Assembly (NCBI GenBank): GCA_015680685.1
Contig: MNCI01036755.1
Location: forward strand, 198,538 to 262,537
Direction: 5' to 3'
DNA from: Gnetum montanum
Taxonomy: Eukaryota > Streptophyta > Gnetopsida > Gnetales > Gnetaceae
DNA length: 64,000 nucleotides
A model generated the notes under the pieces. The model saw only the letters and a list, made by a program, of their open reading frames with translations. It did no database searches and had not been told where the DNA came from. How positions within the stretch are numbered: the first letter of the stretch is position 1; each line of letters starts with the position of its first letter. Positions 29,909-41,276 of the stretch are shown here, one piece after another. Position numbers and translations under genes: made by a program.

Positions 29909-31690
29909 CTGTAGGGGAACAACACACACTGTTAGGACCATGTTTTGAACACTTAGAACAAAAATAACAAAACTATGAACAATCATAATCATAACCAAGT
30001 ACAACAAAAATCATACACAAATTTGAATTTCACAAGAATTTTGCTAAACACCCTAGTTAATGGTGAAACTAGCCATAGTAAAAACTCTAGGCATATTAGT
30101 TCAAAATTCTTTAAAAATTAAAAATAAACATGAAAATAGCCTAAGGAAGTCTTGAACATGATGAAAAAATTACAAAAACATCAACATTTCAATCCTAAAA
30201 TTAAAAAAAATTCAAAACACTAAAAGTTTAACCAAAATTTACAATTTTACACCAAAATTGAAGAAAACGTCCATAGGAAATCATTGATGAAAAATAAAAA
30301 AAATTAACATTAATGAAACCAACCTTAAACCACTTATAAAATCCCTAAGTATCCCCAAGAGCATGGGACATTGGTGGAAAAATCATCTAAAATGCCAATG
30401 CTACCCATCTTCATAGGGGTAAATCCCCTAAACCCAAAAACCTTAATTTGTGCAACCTCACCATAAAAATCATAAAAAAATCAACCACAAATCCAAATGC
30501 AATGATTCTAAGATTGCTTAAAATATTAAATAAGGCCTAAAAACTCATAAATAGAAATTCCCTATTAATTTAATAGAAAAAATTCATTAAATAACATGAA
30601 AAATGGCATGGAAACACACCTACATTAGCTAATGAAAAAAATTACCCAAAATTACCTATTTGCCCAAATTACATGATACCATAGTAATTTAAAACCTAAG
30701 ACCATGTAATGAAAATCCATAACTTCAAAAATCCAAAATCCCTACATTTTTTTGGTCAAAAAATTACACAAATACCATAAAAATAGCATAAAACTGAGAA
30801 ACTCATTGTGAGCTGGCTAATGGAAAAAATCATAGAAAATTAACCATGTACTAGAATCTAGTGGTTCAGCCACTATTTCGACCATAAAACATCAAATTAT
30901 AGCCTTATAAAAGAAAAAATTAAGAATTCCTAACTGTTTTCTTGATTAAAAAAATATAGAAGTGGTGTTGCTTTTTTAACAAAAACAACAAAAATACATA
31001 AAAATTAATTGAAATCAAAATTTATAACTACACAAAACCAAATCTAACACCAAGGAAACACTAAAAACACATAAACCCCACATAGAAATAGTATAGGATT
31101 TTCTTAAAATTTAAGTTTAATTAACATATTGGCCTAGATATGAGAAAATGCTTAGGGTACAAGTAAGAAAAAACAACAAAAACACATAAAAAATAGCCAA
31201 GAATGGCACACCTAGTGGTGATTGCAACAAATCATTACCTAATGATGGACAATGGTAGATGGAAAAGGCCCTTGGGTACTGCATCAAAATCTTCTAGTGT
31301 AAGGTTCTTGCTGCTGCTTGCCTTGCTCTTTAACATGGTGAATCAATAGTGCTAAAAACCTTTAGAAATCTTCAACAATCTTCATAAAAACACTAATTTT
31401 GGGTGAAATTTGCTAAGAACCTCTGAGGATTGATGAATTTTGTGCTTAAAATATTTTTTATAGTTCTTAACCAAAGTGTTTCCAAGGAAGAGAATGATTT
31501 GTGTAAGTAATTTTTAGTAAAACAGCAATAAAAACTAGCCTTTACCTAGGCATCCTCCTTCAAACCCTCATTGCCAAATCCATGCACTAAACTCATGGTG
31601 CAATAATAGTACAAAGTGGAGAAAGTTCCAACAATGATGAGATGGTTGGAGTTCCAAAAAAAACATTCAAAATTTAAATTTGGATGGGCC
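29909..31690 (-). other. AT-rich part of E5 without clear genes
   Basis: A-rich on the plus strand, with many ACCATAAAAA and CCTAAAAC-like words and no open frame of interest on either strand. By position it is leader or first-intron sequence of the E5 gene. I see nothing else in it. Confidence 0.4.
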
Positions 31691-33830
31691 CCACTAGGTG
31701 CCTCCCATGCAAAGTGGGTTTAAGGCCTTGAAACCTTCTCTATGTTGGGGTTTAACCTCATTGAAACCTATAGAAATCATTTTCAACCTCATACCCTTCT
31801 CAGCCACACTAGTTAGCATGGATTTAGTATGGGTCCTAGCCTCTCATCCCTAAAACCATGAAACATTATACCCACCCTATCATATTTAGCAGTTGGAGTA
31901 GACACTAGCTAATACCAAGTCTCAGTAGAGGCTAGAACCCTCCATGATAAATTAGGTAACCACAATATGCAAGGCCTCATCCACACTAGCTAGCATTTCT
32001 CAAGGGAGTATAACATTTACACACATGAACCAAAACTTGATATGACCACAAAATGAGTTCATAAAGCATAAAACCCCATTGGAAGCCCATGGGAGCTCCA
32101 AAACCTTATTGAATCCAATCAAAAGGAGCCAAAACCTTGAAATTTAGTGAAGCAATGCTAAGGTTCATCTCATCCATGCTAGCCAATATGGCTCTAATGT
32201 GGATGGATGAGGTATGACTATAAAACACTATAATTGGCCTTCTAGCTAACATATTTTGACTTTAAAACCTCTCTCTTTGGCCTATGGTAGCCAAGAATTG
32301 ACAAAATACAAGTCAAAATTCATGTCTAACATCATCTCCACATTGAGGAGCCCTTGACCCACATTGGTCAACATGGGTCCAATGGGGAGGCTTTGGTAGG
32401 GTTTTGTGATAATAGGGGTATTGAGATGTTTTTATGGATCATCCCCCCCTCAAATCACACCCATATGACCATAAAACCCTACTAGAGCCTACTAGAGTCA
32501 TCAGACACCAAAGAATAGACCAAAAATGGTAAAAAGCTATCATTCCCCCTTCATCCACACTAGGGTCACACTAGCTAGCACGTTTCAGGGGGGTTGACTA
32601 CAAAGAAATACCAAAAGGCCTTTAAAAATGGTTGGTTCTAGTGTCAAACCTTAGCCATCAATATATGCAACCCTAGGAGCTCAAATTATTGGTTTATTTA
32701 ATGATAGAAATTATCATTCTAAGGTATCCATTCAAAGGGAGGCCAAAGCCATGTTGGAAAGTGTGGCTCCAATGTGGAAAAGATTCTTTACCACTTGTGG
32801 CAATATTTTGACATGCCCAAAAGCCTAAAACTTAGCTTAGCAAAGCTTAGAATCTATAAAACCTTCAACTAACAATCATTCAACCTTATTTTGATTATTA
32901 AAGCTCATCAAACCCCCTCACCCATAGTGAGGCAATGTTTCCTCGTATGGCTAGGGGATATAACCATACTAAACCTCAAATGACCATCAAATGTAGATAG
33001 TTTTAAGCTTAAACCTCAAATATATCTATTAGAAATCCTAGAAGCCTAAAAACTTGATCAACTCATCTTTGAAACCATCCTAGAGCCAAAAAGCAATTGT
33101 ATTGACGCTGGGGGTACTAGAGCCACACTAGCCAGTGTGGCCCCAATGTGGGTAAGGTTCCCAACAAGATTCTACACACATAACACCCTTCAAAGGGCCT
33201 AAAAACTTAGTTGTGGAAGCACACAATTGCAAAACCTTGGATTTAGTTGCAATTTGACCATGTTTTGACCCTGTAAGCATCTAGACTAAACTATCCACAT
33301 TGAGACCCCCCAACCCCCATGGGCAAGCATGGATCTAGGAGGTAAGACCTTCAAAACTACTTTCATTATAGGATTAAAGAGATCAATTTTAATTATGGTG
33401 ACCCTATGTTTCCTTGAGAAGACCAAAGAACACCAATTTCTATCCTCTAGATTCCATAAATTAAATTTTCCATGGTAGCCACATTAGGGCCATGTTGGCC
33501 AACATTTCTCCAACTTGGGTGGTAGTTCCATGCTTCAATGGTAACTTCCACAAGTCCAAATTGATGCCAAAGTTGATCAATTTCTTCCCTAGTCTACTGT
33601 GTTGATTATACAACCCATTGGGAGTCAAAAGTTGATCAAAATCAACTTAGAAAATCACATGACCATCCCATCCATGTTAGACCCCACCCATGTTGGCCAG
33701 CATGGCTGTAGCATGGACGCCCAAGAAAACCTCATTTTGACCAAAAATAGCCTTAAAGAAGCCTCCATAGATGTCCAAAATTACCTATCAACTTTGTAGC
33801 CTCTTTCCATCACCTGCTAAGGCCTAAACT
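31690..33830. repeat. degenerate tandem array with a period of about 183 bp
   Basis: A core of the type CACACTAGCCAACATGG...CCAATGTGG recurs near 31807, 31981, 32175, 32345, 32560, 32740, 32930, 33120, 33297, 33480 and 33662; spacing is mostly 174-194 bases. Between cores, words such as CCTAAAACC and AAGCCCATGG recur loosely. Copies are strongly diverged and each core is partly self-complementary. It lies between the 5' LTR and the gene of E5. Open frames within it (such as 33599-33799) are not coding-like. Confidence 0.65.
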
Positions 33831-33888
33831 AGAAAAATGTAATCCTTTTTTACCAATTTTGGCTATTTTTTTAGCACATGTGATGAGC

Positions 33889-35345
33889 AACAGGTACCCC
33901 TATGCCCAACCATATGAATCACAAGTGTTCATGCACGATCCGGTTGAATTCCATGGATGGGACTAGTTGTGGCATCTAGATTGTTAAGCATTGATCATAG
34001 GACATTTTCTTCCCACTTGGACTAGTGCTAGCTTTGTCATGTATGGTTTAGTCCAAAGTGAGCCATATGATAATTGGTATTGTTAGGCCTTGAGCACTCC
34101 TAGTGATCAACATAATTAGGAATGAAATTTAGTCCTAAGTCTAAGTAATGATGATAATGTAAATCTACTCTAGCCTAGAGCGATGAGCATTTAGTCCTAC
34201 CTTATTGTACATGTTTTGGGCTCATGTAACTATTACTACATTACCAAGAATTATGCTATTGTGAAAACCAAGAAATAACACTATTGGGATTACCAAATGA
34301 TTATACTTAAATGCTCACAACCATTCATACTCATCCTGCTTTACTAATGAACAAGAAAGTAAAGTACTTGGAAATTTAAATGATTAAACTAAGAAAATAA
34401 TAAAAACTATGCTACATAAAATAGTAAAACTAAGTGGATGTTGTAATAATGAAAACCAATCTCAATATTTATTTCTAGACATGAACTGTGTCCAAGTACA
34501 CTTCACTCGAATAAAGATTCCATACAACTACTTTACATCACATTGTGAGCATTCACTCTATCACTAAAGCTATGAAAACAAGTTGCAAGAGTCTACCTAA
34601 GGATGGAATGAAAAGTTATTTGAATCCATGCACCTTGAGTGTTATATTTATAAGTTGCACACATCCTACAATATTGTATCTATCATGATGTAACATGTGC
34701 TATGATATCAAATAAATGAAATCGTACATACAATATCATTAGTGAAAAAATTGACTTTATCAAATAGATTATTTATTAGCAAGTATTCTACTTTAATTGA
34801 TTTGACCTTGTTTCATGGTGTTTTAACTTATTTGAACCTTGTTATGAATTATTGACCCTATTACCATTAGTTGACCTCATTTACTCTCTACATAACTTCA
34901 GTTTCACCATATCTACCATATTTTCTCTATTATGGTCTATGTTGATTCTCATTTATCCTTTGATTGATGTTAGTTTATGGGGTTTGATCATTCTTGACCA
35001 TCATTTGACACCATGTAACTATGGCCTACCAAGGCCTTAAACTAGCAACATGGCCTACTACGGTCTAAAACTAGCAAAAATGTAATCTCAGTAGACATTG
35101 TTTTATCGTATTTTTCATACTTTAATTATGCTTCAATTTTTTTGACCTTGTTTAACCCTTATTTGACCTTATGTGGCCTTTGTTCTAACCTATTTATCTT
35201 TATATACCTCTTATAGCCTTGGTTGATCTTGTTTGCATCCTATTTGACCTTGAAATAGCACATCTTTTCATAGTCACTAAGATGTTTTGTATTGTTTTGG
35301 CATTATTTATTCATTTTTACCTAGATGCCACTTAATGTGCTTATG
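33889..35345 (-). repeat. 5' LTR of E5
   Basis: On the minus strand the LTR ends GGCATAGGGGTACCTGTTGCTCATCA at 33889 (shown here as two overlapping motifs, GGCATAGGGGTACC and TTGCTCATCA). It aligns with element A from the TATA box onward: AATCTTTATTCGAG, an AATAAATAT poly(A)-like signal, a TTGGTAATCCCA word and GAATTCAA near the end. The U3 part (34660-35345) is different and its start is uncertain. The sequence right after the end (minus strand CATGTGCTAAAA) does not resemble the Asp-tRNA primer site of element A. Confidence 0.6.
34643..34652 (-). promoter_or_regulatory. TATA box of the E5 LTR (minus strand)
   Basis: TATAAATATA on the minus strand, about 760 bases before the LTR end, the same distance as in element A (38610 to 39370). 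Confidence 0.6.
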
Positions 35346-36560
35346 GTTGACATGCAGAATTAGAGTATGAGTACTTGGAAGCAAATTAGTTTGTCTTTGA
35401 GCCTAAGTAGGCTCCATGGTGATGTTGAATAGTGTAATGATTCTAATTACCTAGATCTTGATCTTGAGAGTCTTGTCAACCACATAGCATCTATAGAGAA
35501 AACTCTAGCATGGCCTAAAAACCTAGTCAAAACCCTCAAACTTGAAGTTGATGAAATTACTAAAGGCTTTGTAGTCAAGATTCTTGTCATGACACATAGT
35601 GGTGAGGAGAAAACACTAAAACTAAGTTTCTCACTAGAACCTAAAATGGCTTGAGACATCACTAAGATCCTACAAGACAATATTAAGGTTTTTTCCTAGC
35701 CATATGAAGATATGCTAGGTCTAGACCCATGTTTAGTCCAACATAACATCATCCTCAATCCTAGCATTAAACTAGTCAAGAAAAAAGTCTATAAGATTAG
35801 ACCTAATTTGGCCCTAGAAATTCATGATGAAATCACAAAACTATACCAAACTGGTTTCACTAGAGTTGTCAATTATGTAGAATGAATGTCCAACATAGTG
35901 GTAGTCCCTAAGAAAAATGGGAGTATTTGCATTTACATTAATTTTTGAGACCTAAATAAGATAACTATCAAAGACAATTTTCCTTTGCCTAGTATTGATC
36001 AACTTATTGACACTACAGTTGGGCATGCCTTATTATCCTTTATGGATGGGTTATCGAGATATAACCAAATTAAGATTATCCTAGAACATTAACTTACTAC
36101 AACCTTCATGACCCCTTTGAATACCTTTTGTTATACTATGATGTTCCTTGGCCTAAAGAACACAAGAATAACCTACCAAAGAGCTATGACATATATCTTT
36201 AGTGAGTATATGCTAGGTTTGCTCAACAAGGATCTATATGATATAGATATTAAGTCCAAAGTGATCAACAACCATGTGCATGACCTTGACCTTGTGCTTA
36301 ATGCCTCAAGTATGAGCTTAGGCTTAATCCCAAGAAGTGTGTCTTTGGTGTCAAAACTGGTAAGATGCTTGGCTTTGTAGTATCTGAAGTATGGATACGT
36401 GTTAATCCTAATAAGGTTAAATCCATATCCAACTTGGGAACACAAACTAACCTTAAGAAGCTTTTGGGACTACAAGGTAGTTTATAGTTTTTTATTAGGT
36501 TCATTGCTAGGCTTACAAATAAGTTTCAACCGATATAATACTTGTTTAAGAAAGGAGTTC
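35346..36560 (+). pseudogene. E3 reverse transcriptase
   Basis: The linker before the domain reads VKILVMTHSGEEKTLKLSFS and LEPKMA, matching the lead-in found in Tat-branch pol. The domain has VVVPKKNGSICIYINF (normally R-x-C-x-D-F/Y), FMDGLSRYNQIKI, and a helix with NTRITYQRAM. At the catalytic site (about 36228) LYDIDIKSK stands for YVDDI-x-KSK, so the second Asp pair is broken by a small deletion. Stops at 35653, 35697, 35883, 35947 and 36090; frameshift near 36280, after which LNPKKCVFGVKTGKMLGFVV can be read to about 36400. Dead. Confidence 0.8.
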
Positions 36561-36960
36561 ACTATGAGTGAATGGATCAATGCCAAGAAGCCTTTGAAAA
36601 CCTTAAGCAAGGGTTGGCATAACTACCAAAAATCTATCCATTGTAAAAGGATCAATCTTTTTATATATACCTAGCTATCTCTAACATGTCCATTGCCTCT
36701 CTACTCTATCAGAAATGAGATGATGGAGCAAAGTTGTCAGTTAACTACATCATCCATGCATTTATTACTTATGAGACCTAATACACTAAAGTAAAGAAGT
36801 ATTATATACTACTATTCTTCTCATTGAAGAAGTGAAGACACTACCTTTTTAGGAGCCAAGTCAATGCCATTTGGAAATGTGCTTAGAGCCATAATGACTA
36901 ATATTTATGGAAGTAGTCATATAGCTTGTTAGAAAGCCTTAACAATGGAGTTTGACCTTC
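36560..36960 (+). pseudogene. E3 RNase H (gypsy type), very decayed
   Basis: Pieces such as QEAFENLKQGLA near 36585 and IASLLYQK, then YIIHAFITYETQYTKVKKYY near 36740-36815, follow the order of gypsy RNase H (the conserved segment L-N-Y-x-x-x-E-K). Several stops and shifts; only the order and spacing support it. Confidence 0.5.
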
Positions 36961-37084
36961 ATTATGTTTCCTAAACCTCAAAAAAGGCCAAGCTATAGCT
37001 ACACAACTCATTTCTTTACTAGTTAATGACCATACAACCATTGACCCTAAATTCCATGATCAATACATCAACATTATTAGCCAA

Positions 37085-37480
37085 GTACCTAAGGGCTATG
37101 AGGCCATCATGAACTTTGAGGGAGCTTCAAATGCCCATGGGGCTAGTGCTGCTACCATTATAACATTTCCATATGATGAAATCTAACTTTTTTCTTATCA
37201 TTTTAAGTTCCCATGTACCAAAAATGTAGCAAAGTATGAGGGTTTGATCAAAGGAATGATGGTAGCTCGTGACTAATAAATCAACCACTTAATGATCAAA
37301 GGTGACTCACAACTTGTGGTAAACCAAGTAACCAAGGTTTATGCATGTAAATCCCAACATTTGCTATCTTATTGTGACCTAAGAAATAAACTGATGCAAC
37401 AATTTACAAACATCGATATCCAACATGTACCTTGAACCAAGACCACCATGGCCAATGCCATTGCAAAACTATCCCTTAGT
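37085..37480 (+). pseudogene. E3 extra RNase H domain between RNase H and integrase
   Basis: NFEGASNAHGASAATIITFP, then FPCTKNVAKYEGLIKGMMVA, then LMIKGDSQLVVNQVTKVYAC match the second RNase H of Tat-branch elements. The first catalytic Asp is Glu (F-E-G) and the catalytic Glu of A-E-Y-E is Lys (A-K-Y-E), so it is inactive. The position is the common one for Tat elements, in contrast to E2. Stops at about 37185 and 37276. Confidence 0.75.
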
Positions 37481-37599
37481 GTGATGCCAAATGTGTTTAG
37501 CAAGTCATCCTCCTGAACTATGAATTGTGTTATTCCCATCATGTGAAATACTAAAAATAACCCTATAACTATATTTCATATTGCTCCTGCAAAGGAGTG

Positions 37600-38327
37600 G
37601 TATGAAGATATCAAGTTTTACCTTATGCATGGTGAACCTTGATAAGGCCTAACTACCACTCAAAAGGACACTATCCATAAATGATCAAAACAATATGTCA
37701 TAGTAGGTGATAATACTTTATGTCAATTCTCCTATGATGACATATTGTTAGTGTACTTGGGTGAAGTTAAAGCCTACATAGTCCAAGAGTAGGTTCACAA
37801 GGGTGTATGTGAAGGACATATAGGACCTAGAGCCATGGCTACTAATATTATATGGTTAGGTTATTATTGGCCCTATATGAAAAATGATCACTTGTAGAAG
37901 GTCAAAACTTGTGACAATTTCCAATGGCATAGCAACCCCATACATGTGCCACTAACTAAGTTACACACTACTCAGATAACTTGGTCATTTCAATGATGGA
38001 AATTAGATATCATTGGACCTATAATTCCTAAGTCTTCTACAGGACATAATTATTCCTCTAAGGAGGACAAGATCTCAACAAGTTTGTAGATTCATACTGG
38101 ATAACATAGTAGCCTATTTTGGTACACCTATGTTCATAGTCATAGATAATGAACCATAATTTAGTAGCCAAGAAATGAAAATATTTTGTCATGACCTAGG
38201 CATTAAGCATTCCTTCTCATCACCATTTTACCCTCAAGCCAATGGGCAACCCAAAGTAAGAAATAAGACCATCATAAACTTGCCTAGGAAGATGATGAAT
38301 AATAGTAAACATAAGTGGTATGAGTGG
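37600..38327 (+). pseudogene. E3 integrase, first part
   Basis: A zinc-binding-like stretch (HKGVCEGHIGPRAMATNIIW near 37798, WLGYYWPYMKND, then CDNF) precedes the core with LDIIGPIIPKSSTGHN (first Asp) near 38008, FIVIDNEP (second Asp) near 38133 and SPFYPQANGQPKVRNK (normally Q-V-E; the Glu is Lys) near 38220. Broken at 38327 by element A; it resumes at 48616 in frame. Confidence 0.78.
38323..38327. repeat. target-site duplication of element A (AGTGG)
   Basis: AGTGG at 38323-38327 before TGATGAAG and at 48611-48615 after CATCA. The integrase frame of E3 reads on across the empty site. Confidence 0.92.
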
Positions 38328-38333
38328 TGATGA

Positions 38334-38600
38334 AGTGGTTAATCTAATTATTAGAGAGGTTATTATTGGAGTGGTTACTCTAATAATTAGAGCAGTTATT
38401 ATTGGAGTGATTACTCTAATTATTAGAGTGGTTATTATTGGAGCAGTTACTCTAATAATTAGAGTGGTTATTATTGGAGAGGTTACTTTAATTATTAGAG
38501 TAGTTATTATTGAAGTGGTTACTCTAATAATTAGAATGGTTATTATTGGATCAGTTATTTTAATTATTAGAGTGGTTACTCTAATTATTAGAGTAGTTGC
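38334..38600. repeat. 36-bp palindromic tandem repeats in the U3 of element A
   Basis: About seven units built around CTCTAATTATTAGAG or its reverse complement CTCTAATAATTAGAG, separated by GGTTATTATTGGAGT. Because the cores are self-complementary, both strands show long open frames of repeated LIIRV-type residues (38220-38633 - and 38320-38679 +); these are artefacts of the repeat and not genes. The same array is at 47578-47845. Confidence 0.92.
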
Positions 38601-38609
38601 TCCCAAGTC

Positions 38610-38617
38610 TATAAATA
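38610..38617 (+). promoter_or_regulatory. TATA box of the element A 5' LTR
   Basis: TATAAATA in CCAAGTCTATAAATATAGTG, directly after the hairpin array. Counterparts at 47850 and 50951. Confidence 0.82.
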
Positions 38618-39370
38618 TAGTGCCTAGGAGCACAATTGGAAAGAAGTCTTGTAGCAGTCAAGTAGCAAAACTTTTGTAGTCTATCTAAAAGTTAGAGTAT
38701 TTTCCAAGTGTCCATAGTAGGAGGTTGAAGTGTGGATGAATCTTTATTTGAGCATTATGTACCTAAGCACACCTTATGTACAACAATAAATATGAGCTCT
38801 TTGATTCATCCTTGCAACACTTGAGAATTTTTTTCTTACACATTTCTTTTATTTTATTTTCTTATGCATTTATTTTATTTTATGCACTTTACATTTTTGT
38901 TATTAGCACAACAATTCATTTTGATCAATTAAGAAAATTGTTAAACTACACTTAGTACGATAACTTTGAGCATGCATGTAACACTTGGTAACCCAGTAAT
39001 GATTAGCGTTTGGTAATCCCAGTAGTGTTGCACTCGTTCAGGATGTGTATGGAAAATGAGAATGGATACTAGTGTTAGGATTAGTTAAATCCTAGCTAAT
39101 TAGTAGTTAAGTTAAATTAGTCACTTAGTTACCTCTTTCCTTCCCTACTAGTGCAGAACATAAAAACATAAAAGCTATAAAAATCATATGCCTTAAGCTT
39201 ACTTAACCATACAATCATGACATATAGGTAAGCTTGGGAAGACGATGATCAACCAACCCATCCTTGTTCCATAAGGGCACATAAGCACTTAGTCCTTGGA
39301 ATTCAATTAGATCATGAATGAAACACTCATATTCATATGATTGAGTGTAGGGGTACCTCATCACTCATCA

Positions 39371-39390
39371 TTGGCACCATTTCCAAGGAC
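39371..39390 (+). other. primer-binding site of element A (Asp-tRNA type)
   Basis: TTGGCACCATTTCCAAGGAC directly after the LTR. It resembles the TGGCGCCGTTGCCGGGGA site of plant Athila-type elements, thought to pair with tRNA-Asp, with C-to-T and G-to-A changes at the CpG and GG places. Confidence 0.75.
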
Positions 39391-39506
39391 TTAGTTATTT
39401 TTGTAGTAACTAGAATGTAGGAAATCATTCACATCATTGGAACGAACCCTTAATGTTGATTGAGAAAATAATAAGCAAGAATAAATTGCACACTGAATAG
39501 AAAAGT

Positions 39507-41276
39507 ATGTCTCCTTCTTCATACAGAAGTGCCTCATCATCTAGGTCTAAAATAGGAAACAATCAGTGGTGTAATACACATGATGTTGATCCACCAGTCC
39601 CTCAACAAGTTCAAGTGGTATATATTCATCCCAATGAGTATATACCATACTTCACCTTTATCCTCCATAAAGATGAACAACTATGTTGGTGAGACTTAGA
39701 AGAATACGTTGTGAAAGACCATGACTCAAGAGAATACCATCCCACATAGGTACAATGTCAAAAGGACTTACAATATCATAAGTCTTTGAAGGGTAACTGG
39801 TCCTAGGATGCCCCACATGTCTTAAGCAAAAATGAGGGTGGTGAACCTACCTCAAGCAATCACCCATACAAAGATGTTCCTCCCCTTGAATTTGGCCAAG
39901 GGGTTGTGTATAAGGACCTTCATTCCACAATACATAACCCAGGTTTTGATACCCATGGGCACAAAGGGTCCAAAAAAGGAACAGGAACTCATGATAAAGG
40001 TGGACATTCTGATCCCAATCGTGATTGGGGCTGAGACTATAGAAGAGAAGGTAGTAGACACCATCATGGTGAGAGTTCCCCTTCTTCTTCACCTTCATCA
40101 TCTCCTTCACCCTCTCCTTCAATATATAGATGTGGTCATAAAGAAAAAGACCATGGGGATAAAGGTAGGCAAAGTAGAAGTCATAGATGAAACAACTAAG
40201 AAATGGGACAAGGGTACTCTAGAGAGTCACGACATAGAAGAAGGGATAGTAGGGAACAACGTAGGAATCATAGATGCCATAGATGAGATTATCATGATGA
40301 ATCACTACTTGCTACTTGAAGTATGTTAGACATAACTAAGGCTGTTAGAATTCCAACAAGGCATCCGAAAGATAGTAGGATCAAAAGATTAGATATGAAC
40401 AACATCCCACGATTTGAAGGGGGATACAACGCTGATCCTTAGAATCACTTACAAGAATTCCATCATGTGTGTGCCTTACAAAATATAGAGAATGAATGAA
40501 AAAAACTTAAGTTGTTTCCATGGACACTAGTTAAAGAAGCGAAAAGTTGGTACTGGTCTTTAGAACTGGAATCCATTCGTAGGTGGAGTACTATGTTAGA
40601 ACTATTTAATAACAAGTACCAAATGTACTCTTGAGTATCTAAATTTCAAAGGCAAATCCAAGGCTAGAAACAAGGAGGAAATGAATCCTTGGATGCTACC
40701 ATGGGCTGATATTATGCACTGTTACACCATTATCCTAGCCATGGTTATTCGTAAAGGAATCAACTACGCCATCTCATGGATGGGCTTAGGCATGAAATAA
40801 GAAGAACCCTTGGGACTTATGCCCAAGGAAGACTATCTGAGCTTAGGTCCCATCAAATTCAAAGACTATTGGAGCAAGTTGCTAAGGAAGAATGTGAGCT
40901 ATGGAAGAGAGAAAGTGTGGAAGAGTATAATTGAGATCCTTCCCTCCAGAATAGGGGAGTAAGATTTTTTGAGGATAAAGAAGAGTCACCACTCAAAGAG
41001 ATGGTGAATAGGAAAAATTTGCCTATCCAAAAGATGACATCAGAATTTTCAGCAAAGGTAGACCAAATGTGGGATTCCCTAGACAATAGATTTCAAACTA
41101 TTCTTAAAATAGTAGAGGAGTCTAGAGAGCAAGGTAGTGAGAAAAGAAAAAAGAAAGACGCTAAACATGCACATAGCAAGGGTAAGGGCAATGTTTCCAT
41201 CATTGAAGAGGTTGTGGATTTGGAAATAAACAATGATAATGGATGTGAGATATGTCAATATGACCATCTTAAGTGA
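39507..41276 (+). pseudogene. element A gag
   Basis: Start MSPSSYRSASSSRSKIGNN at 39507. The frame, with stops and shifts, goes through a proline-rich part and a histidine/serine/arginine-rich part (about 39990-40330) to the capsid region (IPRFEGGYNADP near 40404, then SWYWSLELESIRRWSTMLEL, FNNKYQMYS), and a helical end (VDQMWDSLDNRFQTILKIVE) with a cysteine pair CEICQYDH near 41250, perhaps the remains of a zinc-binding motif. Element B gives the same reading at 51833-53719. Confidence 0.8.

Larger units (their letters stand above)
2937..35345 (-). mobile_element. E5: Athila-LTR-like element carrying an intron-containing gene (minus strand)
   Basis: On the minus strand the order is 5' LTR (about 35345 to 33889), long untranslated part with a 183-bp array, a decayed multi-exon gene (about 29908 down to 3628), and a poor 3' LTR remnant ending at 2937. 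The LTR end reads like that of element A (a GGGGTACC...TCATCA-type end), and the TATA-to-end distance (about 760 bp) also matches element A. It interrupts E3 between protease and reverse transcriptase. I see no gag, reverse transcriptase or integrase of its own, so it would be non-autonomous. The outer ends are approximate and no target duplication was found. The whole E2 element is nested in its second exon. Confidence 0.5.
38328..39370 (+). repeat. 5' LTR of element A
   Basis: 1043 bp. U3 holds palindromic 36-bp repeats to about 38600, TATAAATA at 38610, and an AATAAATAT poly(A)-like signal near 38786, followed by T-rich U5. It ends CTCATCACTCATCA. Confidence 0.92.

Noticed and set aside
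31690-33830. CRISPR or bacterial repeat array
   Set aside because: Repeat cores are highly diverged, spacing is irregular, and the context is a plant retroelement.
38220-38679. Long open frames on both strands with repeated LIIRV/VTLII residues
   Set aside because: They are produced by the 36-bp palindromic U3 repeats of element A; the same is seen at 47553-47919 and, in variant form, at 50762-51005.
39832-40329. 165-codon plus-strand frame
   Set aside because: Out of phase with the gag reading of element A; element B shows the serine/arginine-rich gag in the other frame at the same place, with this frame broken.
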